From NCBI GenBank assembly GCA_017893485.1, contig CM030360.1, positions 145,886,516-145,950,515 of the forward strand: 64,000 nucleotides of DNA, given 5' to 3'. Origin of the DNA: Hemerocallis citrina. Its lineage: Eukaryota; Streptophyta; Magnoliopsida; Asparagales; Asphodelaceae. Both the position numbers and the translations under genes were made by a program. Below, in pieces: positions 60,601 to 64,000 of this stretch (position 1 is the stretch's first letter; each line of letters opens with the position of its first letter). The notes under the pieces were generated by a model. It made no database searches, had not been told where the DNA came from, and was given only the letters and a program-made list of their open reading frames with translations.

Positions 60601-62737
60601 GTGACATCTACCCATCTAGATTTTGTCAATTAAGACATAATCTTAGGGTTTCTACTTAATCAATTTATCCCAACAAGGTACACTCCACTAGGATTAAGTC
60701 CTAACCCACAGACACCCAAAAAGGGGTTCTAAGGGTCCTAAAACGACAATTTAAATTACCAAACAACAAGCACACACTTGGCAGTTATGCCAAAACGGAG
60801 TCAATCCCGGTCCCGTTCCCTTGAGGAAACGCAATCGGGCACTCCCCTACTTCTACTCAAGGTAGATAGCAAGTACAACCACGCGATGAGCATGAATATC
60901 ATCCCAAAGTTGTCTACAACCATACCCCAACATCCTGTACACATTCACCTTGAAACAAAGAACAATGTTGGTCCATTTGGGGTCTACAAGCAACTATGAG
61001 CTACTCCCTTGCAAGAAACTTCGATCACCTAAGTCCTAACTCATCCTTACACTTATAAAGGGTTTCTCGACCTCAAACAACAACTATAAGCTAGTAAGAT
61101 ACAAGTTCAAACTTGTTTCTATGAACTTGGTGCAAATCAGTGAGCTCCATAATTCACTGTGTTTCTGTCCTCACTTGCAAAAATCATATAAAATCGAATA
61201 CTTGTCCAAATCAGAATTTATTTACCATTCCAAAAAATTCTTCGTGTCTACTAAAAGTCCCTAGTTATAAGGATCTTCAGATAAGATCTTCTAGACACTC
61301 TTATGGGTCCATCTTTAAAAAGTGTACAGTATCTCTGAACAGAAATGTCATGTCGACACAGTCATGGGGTAAAATCTAATTAAAATATCATATGGTGTCA
61401 GATCATCATGAAATTTTAGAATATAGTTCATGAAACATGATTTTACAACATACTCAAAAATAAAGGGATTCCATCAAGTAAATCTCCAAATATGCCTCTT
61501 TGATTATCATCCAAAAACAGGGCAAAAACAACAATAGTTCTATTTACTAAAATCTCTAGTTCAGTTTGCATAATTTAATTGACATAGCTACAGGAGTCCA
61601 AACCTCATGAAAATTGAAACATAGGACCTAGATACATCCAACAACATCATACTAAAATTTCAGATCAATCCCATAAGCATGCAGTGAGATCTAAGTCTAT
61701 TTTTCCACAACAGTAACCATAAAAACTGCTTCTTTCTTTTCTGACCAGCATGCATGTTTTTATATTATTTAAATAGCAGGAAAAATCATAAAAATCCAAA
61801 AAAGTTACAGAAGGTGTCCGACACCTATAGGATCATCCTATAAAAATTTCAGATCAAAATTTTAAGTGGTGTTCATGCAATGAGCTACGGACTAACACCC
61901 AAAATTCTGTCTTTAAATAGCATTTTCTGGTTTAGACTTCTTAACACAAACAAGTGGTCTAAGTCCATCCCTATAGCCTGAATGTCACTTTTTTAGTCAT
62001 CGAACATCATTTCAAACATCCAAGAACACAAAACAAATGGTTGGAAACACCCACCTTGGTAGTAGCTTGTTCTTTGCTTTGCAAGACCTCCTTCTTGACC
62101 CTTCTTGATCCTAGCTTCTTCTTCTTTCCTTGAGCTCCTAGTTCTCCTTCTCCTTGGCTTCCCTTCTTCTTCTCTTGCCAAATCAGTAGCTAAGAGTGAA
62201 AGGAATGGAGTTTGGAGTTATAGGAAGTAGAAGTTTGTAGGAAATTTGTAGAAGAGACTGGAGAGTGTGGGGGTTTTTGTAGATGAGAAGAGAGCAAGAG
62301 AGGGGGTAGTGGCCTGATTTCCCTCATGGGAAAGAGGGGAGGGGTCTCCTCAAGTAGGGGATTGGAGAAATTGGGTGGTGATGTGATAGCCTCTTACAAA
62401 ACATCATCATGGTGTTCTTTTGTTCAAACTCCTAAGAAACCTTAGCCCTAACTCAATTCCCTCCTCTCTTTTCCCTCCATGAAATGGCCAACCAAACATG
62501 GCTTGACCCACTTTGGGTTGGGTTCAAGTGTTGTGGTTGGTTTGGTTTCATTTGGGCTCACAATCCGACTTAAAGCATGTACATATATACACACATATAT
62601 ATTTATACGTATATTCGTATGTACGATGTAGGCTATTAGTGAGAAAACAGTTGCTTTAGCCAAAAATATACAATTTTTATAACTAGTAGCGCTCGGTTTG
62701 TTTACAAGAAGCATTCGTCAAAAATCAGGGTTGTTAC
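57602..62737 (-). repeat. 5' LTR of Gypsy element, interrupted by a solo LTR
   Basis: TGTTGTGCCCC to GGGTTGTTAC. Without the insertion at 58769-60037 it is about 3.86 kb. In long stretches (for example 61140-61380 against 52090-52330) only a few differences per 240 bases are visible. Confidence 0.88.
58769..60037 (+). mobile_element. Solo LTR of another retrotransposon, nested in Gypsy LTR
   Basis: The 1,269-bp insert, TGTTAGGGTTATATACTG to GCAGTTCCATCA, is flanked by CATTC (58764-58768 and 60038-60042). The empty site is present in the other LTR at about 50987. A strong TATA stretch (CCTTATATATATCC, about 59689) and a TCATCATCATCATC leader-like stretch give plus orientation. The element family is not recognised; it lacks the GTCGAC palindromes. 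Confidence 0.88.
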
Positions 62738-63690
62738 CCACTTGCCCCCGAGCAAGTTGAGGGGCGCGCCTCGCCATTCTAGTGCTCCCAAACTCGTCAT
62801 CACCTTTTTGGAAGTCCATTCATGGTTCATAGAGCCGCTCTGGCTATTTGCACCCGAGCAAGTTTGCGGGGCATAGCTTGCCATTCGATTGCTCCCAAAA
62901 CAACCCTGGACAAGTGTGGAGTCCATTCATGATTCATAGGGTCGCTCTAGCCACTTGCCTCCGAGCAAGTGTGTGGGACACAACTCGCCATTCGAGTGGT
63001 CCCAAAACTCGTCGTCACCCTATTCAGAATCCATTCATGGTTCTAGAGCCGCTCTAGTCACTTGCCCCCGATCATGTGTGCGGGGCACTGCTCGCCAATC
63101 GAGTGCTCCCAAAATAACTCCGTACATATGTGGAGTCCATTCATGATTCATAGGTCTACTCTAGCCACTTGCCCCCGAGCAAGTGTGCAGAGCACGACTT
63201 GCCATTCGAGTGCTCCTAAAATTTGTCATCACCCTATTCGGAGTCCATTCATGGTTCTAGAGTCGCTCTAGTCACTTGCCCCCGAGCAAGTGTGCAGGGC
63301 ACGACTCGCCATATGAGTGCTTCAAAAACAACCCCAAACAAGTGCGGAGTCCATTCATGGTTCATAGAGTCACTCCAGCCACTTGCCCCGAGCAAGTCTA
63401 CGGAGCACGACTTGCTATTCGAGTGCTCCCAAAACTTGTCTTCACCTCATTCGGAGTCCACTCATGGTTTATATATCCATTCTAACCACTTGTCCCCGAG
63501 TAAGTGTGCGGGGCATGACTCGCCATTCGAGTGCTCCCAAAACTTGTCATCAACCTGTTCGGAGTCCATAATCAGGGTCCTTAGAGTCATCTTATCAACT
63601 TGCCACCAAGTAAGTGTGAGGGGCATGCCTCGCTATTTGAAAACTACCACAACTTGCCACAACAAGAGTACAAGAGATGCAATCCTCTAC
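62738..63690. repeat. 107-bp tandem array, about 9 copies (Tat-like 3' UTR)
   Basis: Units start CCACTTGCCCCCGAGCAAGT, spaced 105 to 110 bp (about 62738, 62848, 62954, 63060, 63168, 63275, 63381, 63487, 63597). The core CACGACTCGCCATTCGAGTG is self-complementary in part. Several frames stay open because the unit length is close to a multiple of three; they look non-coding. It belongs to the Tat-like element interrupted by the Gypsy insertion. Confidence 0.88.
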
Positions 63691-63701
63691 TAAACTCGCT
63701 T

Positions 63702-64000
63702 TCTGAGCGACCATCTTCTTCTACAGTGAGTTCAGAGCTAAACTCATTCCTACAGTTGCTCGCCAAACTCGCCTCCAGAATGGCTCTCTCCTAGAGCCCG
63801 ACGATGCTCTTCATTTTGCTCGCATCAGAGTGGCCTTCTTCCACAACGAGTTCATCGCTCAACTCATCCCTAGAGTTGCTCCTTGAACTCACCTCCTGAA
63901 CGGCTCTTCCCTAGAGCTCGGTGATGCTCATCATCTCGCTCGCCTCCTAAGTAGCATTCTTCTTCCACAACGAGTTTGGAACTCAACTCTTTTCTAAAGC
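63702..64000. repeat. 122-bp tandem array, 2.5 copies, cut by window end
   Basis: Units such as CTTCCACAACGAGTTC...GATGCTC repeat with a period near 122 bp (starts about 63702, 63826, 63948). This is a different repeat from the one before it. Probably also 3' UTR of the Tat-like element. Confidence 0.75.

Larger units (their letters stand above)
49824..62737 (-). mobile_element. Gypsy (chromovirus, Tekay/Del-like) element with 3.9 kb LTRs
   Basis: LTRs at 49824-53698 (3') and 57602-62737 (5', enlarged by a solo LTR) are highly similar by eye. They start TGTAACAACCC in minus orientation. The primer-site complement GCTCTGATATCA is at 57586-57597, and the purine tract is the complement of TCACACCCCTA (53699-53709). 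The 3.9 kb interior has protease, RT and RNase H remnants, but no gag and no integrase. A tandem array occupies the integrase position. The left flank is CTCTA; the matching right flank is missing, which suggests a small deletion. Confidence 0.88.

Noticed and set aside
62848..63693. Overlapping open frames with PPSKCAGHDSPFECSQN-type repeats
   Set aside because: They occur in all three frames of the 107-bp array and carry no domain; they follow from repeat length and composition.

Overview
The window looks like plant nuclear DNA, most likely from a eudicot. The evidence is one five-exon receptor-like cytoplasmic kinase gene with GT-AG introns, plant-type Copia and Gypsy retrotransposons primed by initiator-Met tRNA, and CACTA, Helitron, hAT-like and LINE pieces in an AT-rich background. 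I cannot name the species. Only the kinase looks like a working host gene. Almost everything else is nested transposable elements, and their nesting gives a relative insertion order.

Layout. 310-4099: a gag-only LTR element (minus) with a solo LTR nested in one LTR. 4171-6999: a 2.8 kb AT-rich microsatellite block between 17-bp inverted repeats. 7266-10719: a RIPK/PBL-type kinase gene (minus) with a 133-bp Helitron in intron 1. 11225-12310: a LINE remnant split by a solo LTR. 12543-17257: a long inverted-repeat (mariner/Stowaway-like) element split by a complete gag-only LTR element (13622-16666). 17332-22213 and 22502-27332: two Copia elements (minus) with recognisable gag, protease, integrase, RT and RNase H. 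27338-29700: no gene recognised. 29715-33960: a second inverted-repeat element split by another gag-only LTR element (30262-33813). 34030-35775: a LINE-like retroposon. About 36083-44597: a gag-only LTR element (minus) containing a solo LTR, a 4.2 kb CACTA transposon with captured host exons, and a hAT-like element with a tRNA-Glu-like sequence. 46833-49823 and 62738-64000: a Tat-like Gypsy element (plus). Its 3' tandem repeats are split by a decayed Gypsy element (49824-62737, minus) with 3.9 kb LTRs, one of which holds a further solo LTR.

The small gag-only LTR elements are the common thread. They keep a Copia-like gag, a zinc knuckle and a decayed protease segment, then stop before integrase, RT and RNase H, so they must depend on enzymes from other elements. 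Their LTRs and related solo LTRs share clusters of the CpG-rich palindrome CGGTCGACCG, even where the rest of the LTR has diverged. Target-site duplications were found by reading for nearly all insertions: GAAAA, CTCTG, TTTAA, AGTTC, GAACT/GAATT, ATGTC/ATATC, GTGGT, GAATT/GAATC, AAT (CACTA), CATACAAG/CACACAAG (hAT-like) and CATTC. All identifications come from reading the sequence; no database search was run.
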